The notes: generated by a model from the sequence alone, not told the origin. A stretch of DNA of 64,000 nucleotides from Ailanthus altissimus (GCA_946807835.1 OX327710.1:10528501-10592500); one strand, 5' to 3'; counted from the stretch's first letter, positions 35,021-47,560 are shown. Made by a program: numbers and translations.

Positions 35021-36200
35021 ATCAAATTGAATTTGAATTTGGAATTATAACATTTAACGAAATTGAAATTGAAATTATAAGATTTAACGTAATTAAAATT
35101 GAAATTAGAATTAGAATTATAACATTTAGCGTTATTGAAATTGGAATTAAAATTATAATATTTAACGTTGATGAAATTAATATTTAACGCTATTGAAATT
35201 AAAATTAAAATTATTAATTATAACATTTAATGTAATTAAAATTGAGTTTAAAATTGGAATTAGAATTATAACGTTTAACGTAATTGAAGCTAAAATTAAA
35301 ATTAAAATTACAATATTTAACATAATTAAATTTAAAATTAGAATTATAACATTTAACGTACTTAAAACTGAAATTGAAATTATATTATTTTATGTTATTA
35401 AAATTAGAATTGAAATTGGAATTATAATATTTAATATTTAATTTAAATTTAAATTATAAATGAAATTATAACTTTAACGTAATTAAAATTATAATATTTA
35501 AAGTAAGTGAAATTAAAATTGGAATTATAATATTTTATGTAATTAAAATTAAAATTAGAATTATAACATTTAACATAATCGAAATTGGAATTGTAACTTT
35601 TAATGTAAATGAATTTAAAATTGGATTTAAAATTATAACATTTAATATAAATGAAATCGAAATGGATTTAGAATTATAAAATTTAACGTAATTAAAATTA
35701 GAATTATAACATTTATTGTAATTGAAATTAAAATCGGAATTAGAATTGAAATTATAACTCTTAATGTAATTGAAATTATAACATTTAATGTAATTAAAAT
35801 TAAAATTAGATTTGAAATTATAAAATTTTAACATAATTGAAATTGAACTTGGAATTGTAACATTTAACATAATTGAAATTGAACTTGAAATTGTAACATT
35901 TAACATAATTGAAATTGAAATTATAATATTTAACATAATTGAAATTAAAATTGTATCATTTAACATAATTGAAATTAAATTTAGAATTGAAATGACAACA
36001 TTTAACGTAATTAAAATCGAAATTAAAATTAGATTTGAAATTAAAATTATTTAACCTAATTAAAATAAAATTAAAATTGAACTTATAATATTTAACGTAA
36101 TTGAAATTAAAATTATAAGATTTAATGTAATTAATATTAAAATTAGAATTATAAGATTTAATATTATTAGAATTAAAATTATAACATACAATGTAATATA
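35021..36200 (-). repeat. Right AT-rich degenerate array, second part
   Basis: Continuation of the 33060-34195 array in the same orientation and with the same box/hexamer unit, resuming right after the TIR element. Ends near 36200. Confidence 0.8.
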
Positions 36201-36294
36201 TTATCTTTAAAATTTAATATTATAAAGGGGGTATTTTATTAATGATTTAATTTAAAAAAATTTATTTGACATTTAACTAAACATTAAGCTGGAA

Positions 36295-36441
36295 TTTTGA
36301 TAGTTTTTAAGTAACTTGTTGTACAGGTTTATATAATCAAATCTCAGCCATTGGATTAATCCAATGGCTGAGACAGTCGGCTGTATGGCACAGCCAACTG
36401 TACTGAAGGTACAACCTATTTTTAAAGGTAATTTATCAAAA
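36295..36441. mobile_element. Small hairpin MITE with perfect 32-bp palindrome
   Basis: Outer inverted ends TTTTGATA (36295) and TATCAAAA (36434-36441) and inner inverted GTTGTAC/GTACAAC frame the unit. At its centre 36342-36373 is a perfect 32-bp palindrome centred on ATTAAT, with half-site TCTCAGCCATTGGATT. Length about 147 bp, no coding capacity. The element class is inferred. Confidence 0.6.
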
Positions 36442-36504
36442 TGATATTTATTACAAAGAACATAAAATTTACACTTCCCATATAAAAACATGTTCCTATC
36501 AGCA

Positions 36505-36812
36505 ACTAGGGCTAGGCAATCATCGATTCGATTCAGTTTAAGTTGGAATGAAATTAAAATTGAACCGATAGATTTTAATTTTTTGAAATCAATTATTTTA
36601 AGTATATAGAATTGAACTGAATTAATTTGGTTTCATTTTTGATTATTTTGACAATTTTAATATTTTTTTTAATTTGAATCCGATCGAATTGAATCGAAAT
36701 CAAATTAATTATTTTTAAATAAATTAAATTGAATGCTAAACTTAATCGAACAATTGAACAAAAAATTCAATTTGATTTTCGATTAACTGAACTGAATGCC
36801 CACCTTTATCAG
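36505..36812. mobile_element. AT-rich inverted-repeat element (MITE-like)
   Basis: The left end 'GGCTAGGCAATCATCGATTC' faces a right end whose complement reads 'GGTGGGCATTCAGTTCAG'. The interior is AT-rich with many 'GAATTGAA' words. This GGTGGGCA...TGCCCACC style is common in plant genomes. Divergent, so borders are approximate. Confidence 0.4.
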
Positions 36813-38090
36813 TGACAAATCATTAAGCTTTGTAATAAAAAGCGAACTCAAACATAATCCAAGCATTTTTGAATTTATTGGGGGTATATAAAAAAATTTA
36901 GGTATTTAAAATTTATAATAACATATAAGTAAAAGTGGAGTTTCATGCAAAAATTTAATTCGTAGAAGAAAAAAATTATAATGATCTTCAAATTTTAATA
37001 TAAATTTTCTACAAATTTTGGAAGTAAATTTCAGTGAGGAGAAATGTCATATGTAGCGGCGTAGTGTCATATATTATGTAGTTATTTATTTATATATATT
37101 TGCTTTCAACCCCCACATATGTAAATAATTCATCTTTTAGGATTGTTACAAATAAGAATGATTCTTAAATATCTTACATTTCATAATTTGTATCCTAATT
37201 TTATAAGCATAATTATATTAATTAAAATACTCAAACATTTATTATATAATATATATATATATATAAAATATATAACCATATATGTATATTGTCATAAAAG
37301 GGCTAACAGAATTTAAAATTGAGACTTTCTGTTGAAGTAGAAGAATAAATATATTATCAACTCTTTATAATTAATTATTAACACAAGGACAAATATTTAC
37401 TCTATTTAATGTTAAGAAGTTGAAAGTGAAAGATTTTTTTTTCTTTCTAATGAATAGCCTCCTTATATCTTACTTATGAATTACATTTAATTTGTGTTTG
37501 TAATATGTGTATGAAAAAATAATTTTGTACAATTCTGTTCCATAGGAATCATCTGAATATTTGATATTTGCTCGGCCATTGGACCAATCATCAAAATCAT
37601 TATAAAAAAAAGCACTTTCAAATCGATTTCAATTAGAAAACAAAAATGAAATAGTTCTATTATCATATACTTCAATTTTTAAACAATATATTTTTAAGAG
37701 TAGACACAATTCGATTTAATTAAAAATTGAATCAAATTAAAAATTTATAATTTGATTGGGTTCAATTTAAAATTTAATTCGAGTTTTAATTTTAATTTAA
37801 TTCAATTTAAATTAAAAAATATTCTAAAAATATAAATAAAACAAAAAATTGAATTAATTTATTTTGATTCTAAGAAAGTACAATTTATTAAAATCGATTT
37901 GCCAACTTCTAATTTTTTTTTAAAGTAAAATAATTAAATATTAAATACCGAAAATATTAATTAATATTTAAAATTGTAAAAGAGGAGTGGAGTGTTTAGG
38001 ATTTAACAAATAAGTGGCGGACAACTGGATACCTATCCGTAGGTAAGAACACTTGATAATCTTCTGCGCTTTCTAGTCTTCTAGAAGCCG
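36813..38090. other. AT-rich intergenic region
   Basis: No gene. There is a TA run near 37250 and a stretch of 'aattcaatttaaa' simple repeats at about 37700-37830. The end leads into the promoter of the next gene. Confidence 0.5.
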
Positions 38091-38103
38091 GACTTGCCGA
38101 ATC

Positions 38104-40308
38104 GATATAAAACGATGGGCTCTTCGACGCAACCAAACGCCACACAACCCAAAGTCCAAATCATTTCTGCCCAAATTTTCACAAAATTATTAGAACGTGT
38201 ATTTCTCATGCGATGCTGATTAAAATATTAGTAAAATTTTATTCTCCAACTCTGCGTTCTATAATGTAGAAACAGCGTGGGCGATCTACTCTCCGCGGCA
38301 TCATTATCTCTTTCACGCGCCGAGACATACGGACGAGATATAGAAAGCCAAATCCCTCATCAATTTCGTACCAAAACAAGGGAAGGGAATTATTGGGAAT
38401 AGTGATATTGACGAGGAGCTTAAAAGCATTTACTCATTGGTCGGCTCTTATTTGGTTCCAATTCCTTCGTCTCGGTTTCTTTCACTGTAAGTCTCTGTTT
38501 TTTTGTTTCTTCAGATCTGAGCCATTTTGTGCCAAAAAAAAGGGTGTTGTTTTGGAATCTGGGTTTGGTTTATTTCATGTGTGTTGTGGTGGGTTTTCTT
38601 TTGTTTGTGTTGTGAATTTGACGTGATCGTGATATGATGATTTTTTATTTGAGTTTGAAAATGAAATATTGTAATGACAGAGTGAATTAATGTAGGGTAA
38701 AGTGTTTTTGATCGGCCAAGGGATTAGTTAGAAGGTCAATTTAGATTTAGTTAAATGAGTTAAAATCAGAATTAATAAAAATGAACATCAATGAAGACGA
38801 AACCCTATTTGTTTTCAAAGGGAAATATTATTATATTCAGTTAAAATTGGTAGAGGTGATTGCGTGGAGGCTTTTATAAAAGTGCACAGAACAGATTTTG
38901 TGCTGGCTTAGTAATCAAAGTGTTGGATTTTAACGTCATTAGCATGTTATTGCGATGCTGAATAGAATTTTGTTGGTCAATCTTGTGGAGTTTTACACAA
39001 GTGTTGATATGTGATGTCAATTTATGAAGTTTGGTCGGATAATTTATGTGAATATGCATTTTATACAATTAATTTAGTAAAGCTTTTTATTTTCCAAATG
39101 TTGCTTGGAACTTGTGCTTCATTGTGCTTTGCTAGTTTGGATCTGCATGTACTGGGACCGGAATTGTGAATCTCTGGATGCTAGTTACCTTTTTCAATGA
39201 TTTTGTTTCCTATTAGATTGGTAAAATTTATTGAAAACAAAGTCATTTTGCCATCTGATAACTTGTGTTCTGAGGGTCTCTTTGCTGTAACTGGCACAAC
39301 AATGAGTTGTCTTTGTCCGTACATCCTCTATTAATCTTAGCACATTTAGTTAGTGCTACTTAAAAGACAAATTGGTCTCCCAGTGTTCATAAATTCACTG
39401 CAGAATTAATTTTGATGTGCTTTGATGGAAGATTGTCTTATAGGCATCTTAAGTTCTTTCAATTAAATGGCTGATATTCTCTAGTTAGCATGCAGATGGG
39501 TCTGCTGTAGGATAATGTGTTTTTTTATCTCTATTCTTTGATTAATACAAACTACTATATACATTCATCTAAAGAATGAATGCTCTTACTTTTAGCCAAA
39601 ATACTTCAATGACAGGTAATTTGAAAATGAACTTCATGTACTTGTCTTTTAACTCAAAACTTTTCCAACCTTTTAAGTCGTATTGTTTCTTTTATATTAT
39701 TATTCGGGACAATTACCTTTTACTCCCCTAGTATTTTCTGTGGATTGTGAGCCCTGTTCTTCTTCTGTCTTCTCCATAGTTGTTCACTTCGCTTAGAGCC
39801 CCGGTTTTGTTGCAACTTAGTGTTCTTGTGAACCTTTAGTTGTCTGTACCTTATGGTTAGCTGGATGGCCTTTGTGTTGTTTGTGTTTGCATAGGTAGTT
39901 GGGGTAGCAAGAGATATTTGAGGTGTGTTAAGAAAAATGTATCTAAACTTCCCCTTGGTTCCATCGCCACGTGTCTATGAAAAAAGGGGGAAAAGGAAGG
40001 AGAGATGGATCTCAATTATCAAAAGAGAGAAACAGGACTGAAAACTGGGATTGAACTACTTAAAGGTGCATGGTTTGGGTAACAGAAGTCCAGCAATCAC
40101 TGACATGTATTCCATGTCGTTGGAAGCCATAATTAAGAAATAAATTTATCTACTGAAGATTAAATTTATTTCTGGTTTCTAACATCAAATGTTCTTTTTA
40201 CTTTTTCTTCTTGTTGAAATGACAGTATTTGGAGCCTTTATTTGTCTCATTATAGACTCATATTGGATGCAAATTACAGGTTGGCTGACGAAGGTTAGCA
40301 TACAAACA
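38104..40308 (+). promoter_or_regulatory. Promoter, 5'-UTR exon and leader intron of small membrane-protein gene
   Basis: A TATA-like GATATAAAACG lies near 38104. A candidate leader exon (about 38135-38486) ends at CACT|GTAAGTC (donor 38487). A matching acceptor AAATTACAG (40271-40279) lies 29 bp before the ATG at 40309. The implied ~1.8-kb leader intron is an inference. Confidence 0.45.
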
Positions 40309-40590
40309 ATGGTTCTTGAAACTGTCTTGTCATCTCCTCATCGGAGGTCATCATCATTCAAAAGGCAGTTTGGCAAAGACGAATTGGGTAGCTGGTCGAC
40401 ACTTGTTGAGAGGCATCAGTTCCTCTTAACAGCACTGGTTCTCTTGGCTTTCCTCTGTACCATTTATCTCTATTTTGCTGTCACTTTAGGCGCCGGATCA
40501 TGCTCTGGGTTAACCGGAAGCAAGAAAGCTCTGTGTCAACTAGAGCAGGCAAAGTCTTCAGTGACAAAGGGAAAAATGAAATTCTTTTAG
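40309..40590 (+). CDS. Small single-pass membrane protein, plant-conserved, function unknown
   Basis: 93 residues. The N-terminal ~40 residues are Ser/Arg-rich and soluble (MVLETVLSSPHRRSSSFKRQ, then FGKDELGSW). One strong hydrophobic segment spans about residues 44-66 (LLTALVLLAFLCTIYLYFAV). After it comes a short C-terminal tail with two cysteines and a basic end (KGKMKFF). I recognise the pattern as a small uncharacterised protein family found across plants, but know no function. The ATG at 40309 is preferred over the in-frame upstream ATG at 40189, because 40274-40279 is a splice acceptor and the family begins with MVLETV. Topology (soluble N terminus, short C tail) would suit an endomembrane protein; that is inference. 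Confidence 0.75.
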   Translation: MVLETVLSSPHRRSSSFKRQFGKDELGSWSTLVERHQFLLTALVLLAFLCTIYLYFAVTLGAGSCSGLTGSKKALCQLEQAKSSVTKGKMKFF

Positions 40591-40783
40591 CAGTAAATAA
40601 CAATTCAACTATTAATGTTTTGTTTGTTGGTAATTTTTCAGATTTGAGGGGCCTGGCAATTCAAGAATATGCTTCAATTTTGTAACTTATGGTTGGGCTT
40701 TATATTGGTCATGTATACATAATATGTATCAGAAACTTTTCTGAAGTGCCTTAGTTTTATATTCAAAAAGCGCTTTAATACTT

Positions 40784-40912
40784 TTTTTTTTTTTGAAGAG
40801 GGGATTATAATATTTATCATCATTTTCGCACCACCTGGGGGGGGAGGGGGGGTTGAACCCAGGTGGGGATGTGAGACCTTGGGGGGCTCAGCCAACTTGG
40901 CTGAGCCACCAT
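40784..40912 (-). mobile_element. SINE with 12-bp TSD
   Basis: Read on the minus strand it starts GGTGGCTCAGCCAAG (A-box-like), has a B-box-like GGGTTCAACCC, and ends in a poly(A) tail (T run at 40782-40794 on the plus strand). It is flanked by direct repeats GCTTTAATACTT (40772-40783 and 40913-40924). Size about 130 bp, tRNA-like pol III promoter, TSD and A tail all fit a plant SINE. It lies ~190 bp downstream of the small membrane-protein stop codon. Confidence 0.8.
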
Positions 40913-40924
40913 GCTTTAATACTT

Positions 40925-41640
40925 AAGTGCCTTAGTTTTATATTTAATATATTATACATTTATAATATGTTATCGATTCGAATTGTTGATAAGTTAAGTT
41001 TTTAATTAATGTGTTATAGTTTTATTATTTGTGTTATATTTATATTTAATTATTATTTATATTATATTTATATTTGTTGTATATTATATTATTGTCCTTA
41101 TGACTATATTCGTGATTGCTATTTAGGTGGATTTTTCACATCATAAAATAAAAATAAATATTCTCAATTAGTTATGCTCTTGTTATCAATTTTAATATTA
41201 TGTTTATTGTTTATTCTTTTAAGTTTGAATATTACATCTGTTATGTAAAACTTATAAAACAAATAAATAAATTAGAATCTAAAACTCCAATAATTGATGT
41301 AATTAATAAGAATTTTAAGTTCTATATTGTACATTTAAATTGGAACCCAAAATTCTATATTTTATTTCATAAATACAAAATTTTAAATGCGTCTCTTTGT
41401 TTTAATTGCTTATTTAAATGGAAGGATATGCCTTTTAATTATTATTAATATATAGAAGATTGTGTCTCTTAATTGTTATTATTTTATAAATAAAAGATCA
41501 GACCTCTTAAATATTGCATTTGATAGTTATGTTTTGAATTATTAATTTATTGAATTATACAAATCTATCATTATAATAATTTTATTTCTTTTCTTTCATA
41601 TACAAAAGTTTCTAAAAATATCTCTAACAAATTTGTAAAT
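40925..41640. other. AT-rich intergenic region
   Basis: No supported gene. The open frame near 41200-41448 is AT-rich, low complexity and without family resemblance. Confidence 0.45.
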
Positions 41641-42640
41641 TATTGTTTTTGATGTCTCTAGAAAATAAATTACTTATCATAGGTATTAGATATCAAGGTG
41701 CACTTTTAAACCAATGGGTTAAAAAAATAATTAAAAAAAAAAGTATCCTTGTAAGACAAGTTAAAAGTTATGATTTTTCTATGTCATTATTTGCATGAGA
41801 TCTTGAAAGTTTAATATCTATCCGTAAAAAACTCGCAAATCCTTTAGAATTTTTGAAAAAAAGATATGACCATTAGAAAGATATATTCTTTCTAAGAGTA
41901 AGGCTTAAGTGGATGAATATGAGATAACAAGAATTTAAAACTGTTGTTGAATACAAATTTATTTTGTTTAGAATCACTTCACAATTAAAATTATGTAGTT
42001 ATAAAATTATAGAATAAGATATGTTAGAGAAGATATTCCCTACTTTTTATATTTCTACTATTATTCTACAGCAATAGTGTCATGAACGTCGATTTAAAAA
42101 ATATTTAAAACTCGTCACATGTCTTTTGTTTGCTAAATAAAATATTGAATTCTTTTTAAAAAATTACGAATACATCCAATTGATTCTTAGCCATTTCTTG
42201 AAGTGAATGTAATTAAATACCCATAATAGCATTAAAAGTGGTAGAGGAAGCGGGAGAGGGCATAATTATCACCCATGGTGGTCATGAACACTCAAGACGG
42301 AGGAACAATAAAAAAGAGCATAAACACCAGTCCCAAGACAATGATATAGAGAATAAATGCTTTAAGGATTACAAATTTTTTGTTATTAACGTGGTACAAA
42401 AGGACATTAGTTATGTATTTATCATACTCTAAATAATCTAATAAAACTTTACAATTAAAACAAAGAGAAAGAATGTGGAGACAAATTTTATTGATTACTC
42501 AAATTCTGCAGATTTTACTCATCTATATGTCTTTAATTTTTTTAGGGATAAAGAAGATAACATTGATAATTTTCTTGATGAAGGAAACATACATTAAGCT
42601 TGAGATAATGTCTCTATGTTAGGTCTCTTTTTGTAGTTAT
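41640..42640 (+). pseudogene. Copia gag remnant
   Basis: Pieces recognisable as copia gag: around 41960-42180 a 'QLKLC-YKII--DMLEKIFPTFY' type segment followed by 'RRFKKYL-LVTCLLFAK', then at 42238-42345 a GEGIIITHGGHEHSRR-N block that in intact relatives is an RGRG-rich zinc-knuckle region. The knuckle cysteines are mostly lost. Not a host gene. Confidence 0.65.
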
Positions 42641-42749
42641 TATTTGAAATATAACATTTTGTAAAATTAAACTTTTATTTAATGTAAGGAATGACTTTTA
42701 AAATTAAATTGTCCACTCTGAAAAAGAAAGTTAGGGATATTTGTTTGTT

Positions 42750-44070
42750 GACAGTGCAACTATATATATTATCTTTTATGATAAAAATATTTCTCAAAAT
42801 TAACAATGGTTAAGACAAAATTCAATTTTATATTAAATCTTATAAATTTGATTGAAGGCTTTAGAAGAGCGACATTCTTGTAAGTGGAATAAAGTTACAT
42901 ATTAATATTGCTTTATATAAAGGCAGATCTAGAATAAATTTATTTAGTTTTAGAGATATTCATCAAAATAGATATCACATTAAGATTTTGAATGAGAATA
43001 ATTTAGAATATTTTTGCATTACTTCCAATGTCTTAGACAAAAAATGTATACTTGAAAATTTTCAAGCTTTATCATCCTATTTGTGTTATATAATCATAAT
43101 TTCAATTGAAAACTATATAGTAATGAATTAGAAGTTTAGTGATCTAATAATATTTAAACTAAGGCACCATCATCTTAGTTATCTAGGATCAATGATGATG
43201 CATAAGATCTTTAAAATTTCTCATAGACACCCATTAAAAAATTTGAAGATTCTATTATTTAATGATAATTTGTCCACTTGCTTATAAGGAAAAATTGTAG
43301 TTAGATTACAACTTTCTAAGATTGGTCTAAAATTTTTATCATTTTTAAAAGGATCCATAGAGATATTTGTTGACTAATCTATTCACCAAATGGACCTTTT
43401 TGCTATTGTATAGTTTTGATTAATGCAATTGCATGATAATAACATATTTGTTTACTGTCTATATGAAATATTGTATTTATTAAATTGAGGGCACAATTTT
43501 CAAACTACCTAATTATAACTAAATGTTTAGATAATGTTAACGAGTTTACATATAAAATATTTAATAACTATTGTATATCAATGAGAATCGATATACAACA
43601 TATTGTATCATATGATCACATACAAAATAAATTAACAAAATTATTAATTAAATGACTCTAAGTAATTGCATGAACTTTATTAATGCACACACAATTATAA
43701 ATTTTTACATAGGGTCACACTATTTTGCATGTTGCAGTAGTAATTCGGTTTAAACTCATTAATTTTCTTTATTACAACTTGTACTCGGTTATCAACCTGA
43801 TATATCCCATTTGGCATACATATGGTTGTGTTGTATATGTACGTATAACATCTCTATAACATACTAAAATGGGACCTTAATGTCATTTAGGAGATATATG
43901 TTGGTTTTAAAATACCATTAATTATAAGATTTCTTGAACTCTTGATAGATGAAATGTTTACTACATAATTTGTAAATTGCCATTTTGATGAAATAGTATT
44001 CCTACCATTAAAGAAAAGAAAATGCCTCTTGAAGTAAGACACAATTTATTTTTTTAAAAATGACCACTAT
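42750..44070 (+). pseudogene. Copia protease/integrase remnant
   Basis: Short in-frame stretches match the order D-SAT (protease-side), 'GRANIMLPNGT'-like, YHIE/NE-like and 'HPLKN'-like blocks of copia pol, with stops between. Around 44000-44030 'PLKKRKCLLK'-like residues align to the integrase C terminus. Evidence is resemblance of several short ordered segments only. Confidence 0.5.
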
Positions 44071-44085
44071 GTTTTATTTGAATTC

Positions 44086-44560
44086 TTGCACAAATCAATA
44101 TGAAATTGAGGTGTAAGAGATTATTTATCTTTAAAGAATTACAAATGATTTATCATAGGTATTCATAGATGCATCAAAAGCCAGTAAGTTATATATTCTA
44201 GTAGCTAAGATATATGGCTTGGGTGATTGTTTCCGTATAACAATCAAATCAAAAGATTACAAATGAATCGTCTATATTACAAACCAAAAGCATTATAAAC
44301 CACTTGGTTCAACTTGTACTAATTTCAATTGATTCTTGTACAAATCAATATGAAATTGAGGTGCTAAGTATCATTCATCTTAAAAAAATTATAAATGAAT
44401 TATCAGAGGTATTAACAAATGCATCAAAAGTCAATAAGTCATATATTTCAGTAGCCAATACATCGGCTTGAGTGATTATTTTTGTATAACAATCTAATTA
44501 AAGACTACAAATGAATCGTCTATATTATAAATCAAAAGTATGACAAACCACTTGATTCAA
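44086..44560 (+). repeat. Tandem duplication of ~225-250 bp inside eroded copia
   Basis: 44086-44309 and 44335-44560 are copies of the same segment, sharing 'caaatcaatatgaaattgag', 'gcatcaaaag-cagtaag', 'acaaatgaatcgtctatatta' and 'aaaccacttg'. They differ by substitutions and small indels. The segment encodes the post-integrase linker (remnant of an IIHL--I-NEL--AF-DA-K pattern). Confidence 0.75.
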
Positions 44561-47560
44561 AAGATATTATTTTATAGATGAAGGAAATACAAAATTAAAG
44601 ATTCTATTAAAAATGATTGAAATAACCCAATAGATTATAATAGGGATATTTTTATGAATACCCTTAAGATACTGCCTAATTTTACCATTATCCATAAGTT
44701 TAAAAAATCAACATTACTATCTAATTGTTTTTTAATGAAATATGCACAATGCCTAAGCGTTAGTAATATGTCGTCAAAGTTAACAGATTTAAGGGTAATA
44801 AAGTCATTTCACATTTTAAATACTCAAATTCTCTTAAAAAAATAAAATAAATATAAAAAACAGTGGCTGAAAAAATAGTCACTTTAGCAGCTGCTAAAAG
44901 TGGCCACTGGGCTAGCAATTTTTTTTTAAATTTTAAGGTTTTATTAATTATTAATTTTAATTTTAATTTATATATTTGTTTTATATTTTAAAGTGTTTAA
45001 AATTTATTTTAATTTTTATTATTTGTAAGGGGTTTTATCATTGTTTAATTTTATTATTGTTCAATTTTTTTATTATTTTTAAAAGTCAAAATTCGTATTG
45101 AATTTTTTTTGAAATTTTTCCAAGCATCATTGTCATATTAATCTCGTTTAACATGTAAAGGATAATTTATTCATTTAATGCTAATTGAGATAGATTCTAT
45201 TTAATTTGATAGAATATTCCAACAATAAGGTATTAGTCCATATTTCGTTAAAAATTTAAATAATAATATTAATTTTTTAAATTTGTAGATATTGATGAAA
45301 TTAGGTAATATCTCAATAGTATTAGAGAAAATATCCCTTAAAAAAAAAAATGAGTAGGCCTATATTTTAATTTAGCCCAAAATCCCTTTTTATTCAATTG
45401 GTCCCTTTCATACTAAAGCCCAAAATCTAAGACTAATATATATTTTTAAATATTAAAGAATTAAAAATAAATAAAAAAAGGGATATTACCTTGTTGTGCA
45501 GCGAGAGAGTAAGCCTCTTACCATTTTCATAGTCATTTTTCATTTATGTCCTCTATTTCATGCTTATTTAAGTATAATTTTGAGATATTTTGATGTGAGT
45601 GATACTTTTAAGATGATTTAGAACTTTAGAATATTAAATTTTTTTTAATTAGAGAGAAATTTACATATTTGATGTTTTAGATAAAGTAAATTAGTGTGAG
45701 AAAGAATGTCATAACTTTTGAGAGTAAGATCGTCGCTCTAATTAAAAGATTTAACTATGTATTTTATGTTAGAGTGTTGGATTTTTTGAAAAAGAGAGAG
45801 ATTTTAGTTTTAGAAAATTTTAACCTTTTAATTTGGGTTTAATTTTGAAATTTATTGTATTTTAGCCTAATTTATTATTTTTTTCATCTTAGGACTTGTA
45901 AGAGATCAATGGAACAACTTAGACCCTAGTCGCAAAGTCCACAGCGATTTTACGAGTTGGTACATGTATAACTCATCGTGATACCATTTTGTTTAATATA
46001 TTTTTATTTAAAAATATCAATTCAAGTGTTCATTTATGTTTTGGTGAATAATAGTATATTTTCTCTTATTTAAGAGGATTCCAGTATATGTGTCTTGAGA
46101 ACATGTTTGTGATTAGTGTTGTCACTCTAGTGAGTGGGATTTATAAAATATATACATATATAATTTATTCTTATATGAAATATTTTATTTACTATCCATG
46201 GAAACAGGATGAATATATTTTCAAAGATAAATAATTTGTTTTACTTACTAAATTAATTTCTTTGAACTATACTATATTTAATTCAAGTACTAATTTTACG
46301 TTATAAAAAATTAATTATATTATCATTTGACTCTTCAAATATTTGTAAGTGTTATTATAGATCATCCATATAAGTAGAAATATGTTTAAATAATTTATGA
46401 GATTAAAGTATAAGGTATGAGATGGTGATATTCTATGAATTATATTTACATAATAAAAGTGATTTTCAAATCATTAAGCAGTACCCTCCCCTTTAAATTT
46501 ATAGATGAGATTTGAGACTCGTCTGTATATATATAAGGGCTTTGAGCTGTGTTTATGGGTGTCTTGATATTTGAGAGTTTTACTCCTTACATGTGTAAGA
46601 TGAGGATATGATTAGTGAGTTATGTGTGTGTTTAATGTTCTGTTCAAGGAGTATTGTAGGTACGACAAAATTTTCCTCGGGTATTAATTTGGAGTAAGAT
46701 TTTTTAAAAAAAAATTAAATTCTATAACATATATTACATATGAACTAATTTATAAAAATTATTTACGAGATTATGTTAGATTTTGCAAAACCTTCATATT
46801 TAGTATGATCAAAATGGAATTTGATGATTCTCATGAGATTTTGGAATATTTATATTATACTTGTTAAGATAGTATAAAGGTTTATTATTATTATTATTTT
46901 ATTATATCTATTATTTTTCTTATTTATTTAAATTATTCTACTTACTAGGTTTGTGAAAACTCATCCCTCTTATTGTTTTTTGTGAAAACTCATCCCTCTT
47001 ATTGTTTTCTTCTTTTAGGAGATTGTAAATTTTTTCAGTTCAATGACTAGTTGAGGTAGGTCACGTAATGATACTTTAAGTTATTTTATGAGCCATGTGA
47101 GACTTATAGGCTTTTATTTTTTATTTTTTGGTCTTTTTGGGCCTATAGGAGCTTATTATATTAGACATTTGAACTTTGGATATGTATTTTGCTACTTTGG
47201 GCATTTGATATCATAATCTTGTTAATACTATCCTAGATACTTAGAATATATTGATGAATGATTTATACATGTATTTAATTTTATGATGTTAGTTGCATAT
47301 TGTGGAAGAAAAATGGGAAGTTTAGAAGAATAGTTACTTGAGTTAAATCTATAAAAGTGTTTATGTTTTAAATTGTAGGATTGAGAATGTCCAAAAATAA
47401 GAAAAAAAAATCTGTCAAAATTTCGATAGAATTCTTATTGTAGAGAGACTATAAGAAAGCATAAGATAACAATTTAGATTTGCCTTAAAGTTTACAGGAA
47501 AATTGTGGGGTAGGTTGCTTCAATGATGCTTAAGTTAATAATTTTATATTCTCTAAATCA
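44561..47560. other. AT-rich insert splitting the eroded copia element
   Basis: About 3 kb with no coding frame of note. It has LTR-like traits (TATATATAAGGG near 46530, a promoter-like block; a doubled ~30-bp segment TGTGAAAACTCATCCCTCTT at 46954 and 46980), so it may be one or two old solo LTRs. Borders and TSDs could not be fixed. Confidence 0.4.

Noticed and set aside
33407..35966. Ile/Asn-rich frames in the AT arrays
   Set aside because: Low-complexity translation of hexamer repeats; no start context or family.
38874..39068. Minus-strand frame in the leader intron region
   Set aside because: AT-rich, no family resemblance, no splice or promoter support.
40189..40308. Upstream in-frame extension of the small membrane protein (ATG at 40189)
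   Set aside because: A splice acceptor at 40271-40279 separates it from the conserved start, and the extension looks like intron sequence.
42238..42432. Small His/Arg-rich gene
   Set aside because: It aligns in order with neighbouring copia gag remnants and is the eroded zinc-knuckle region.
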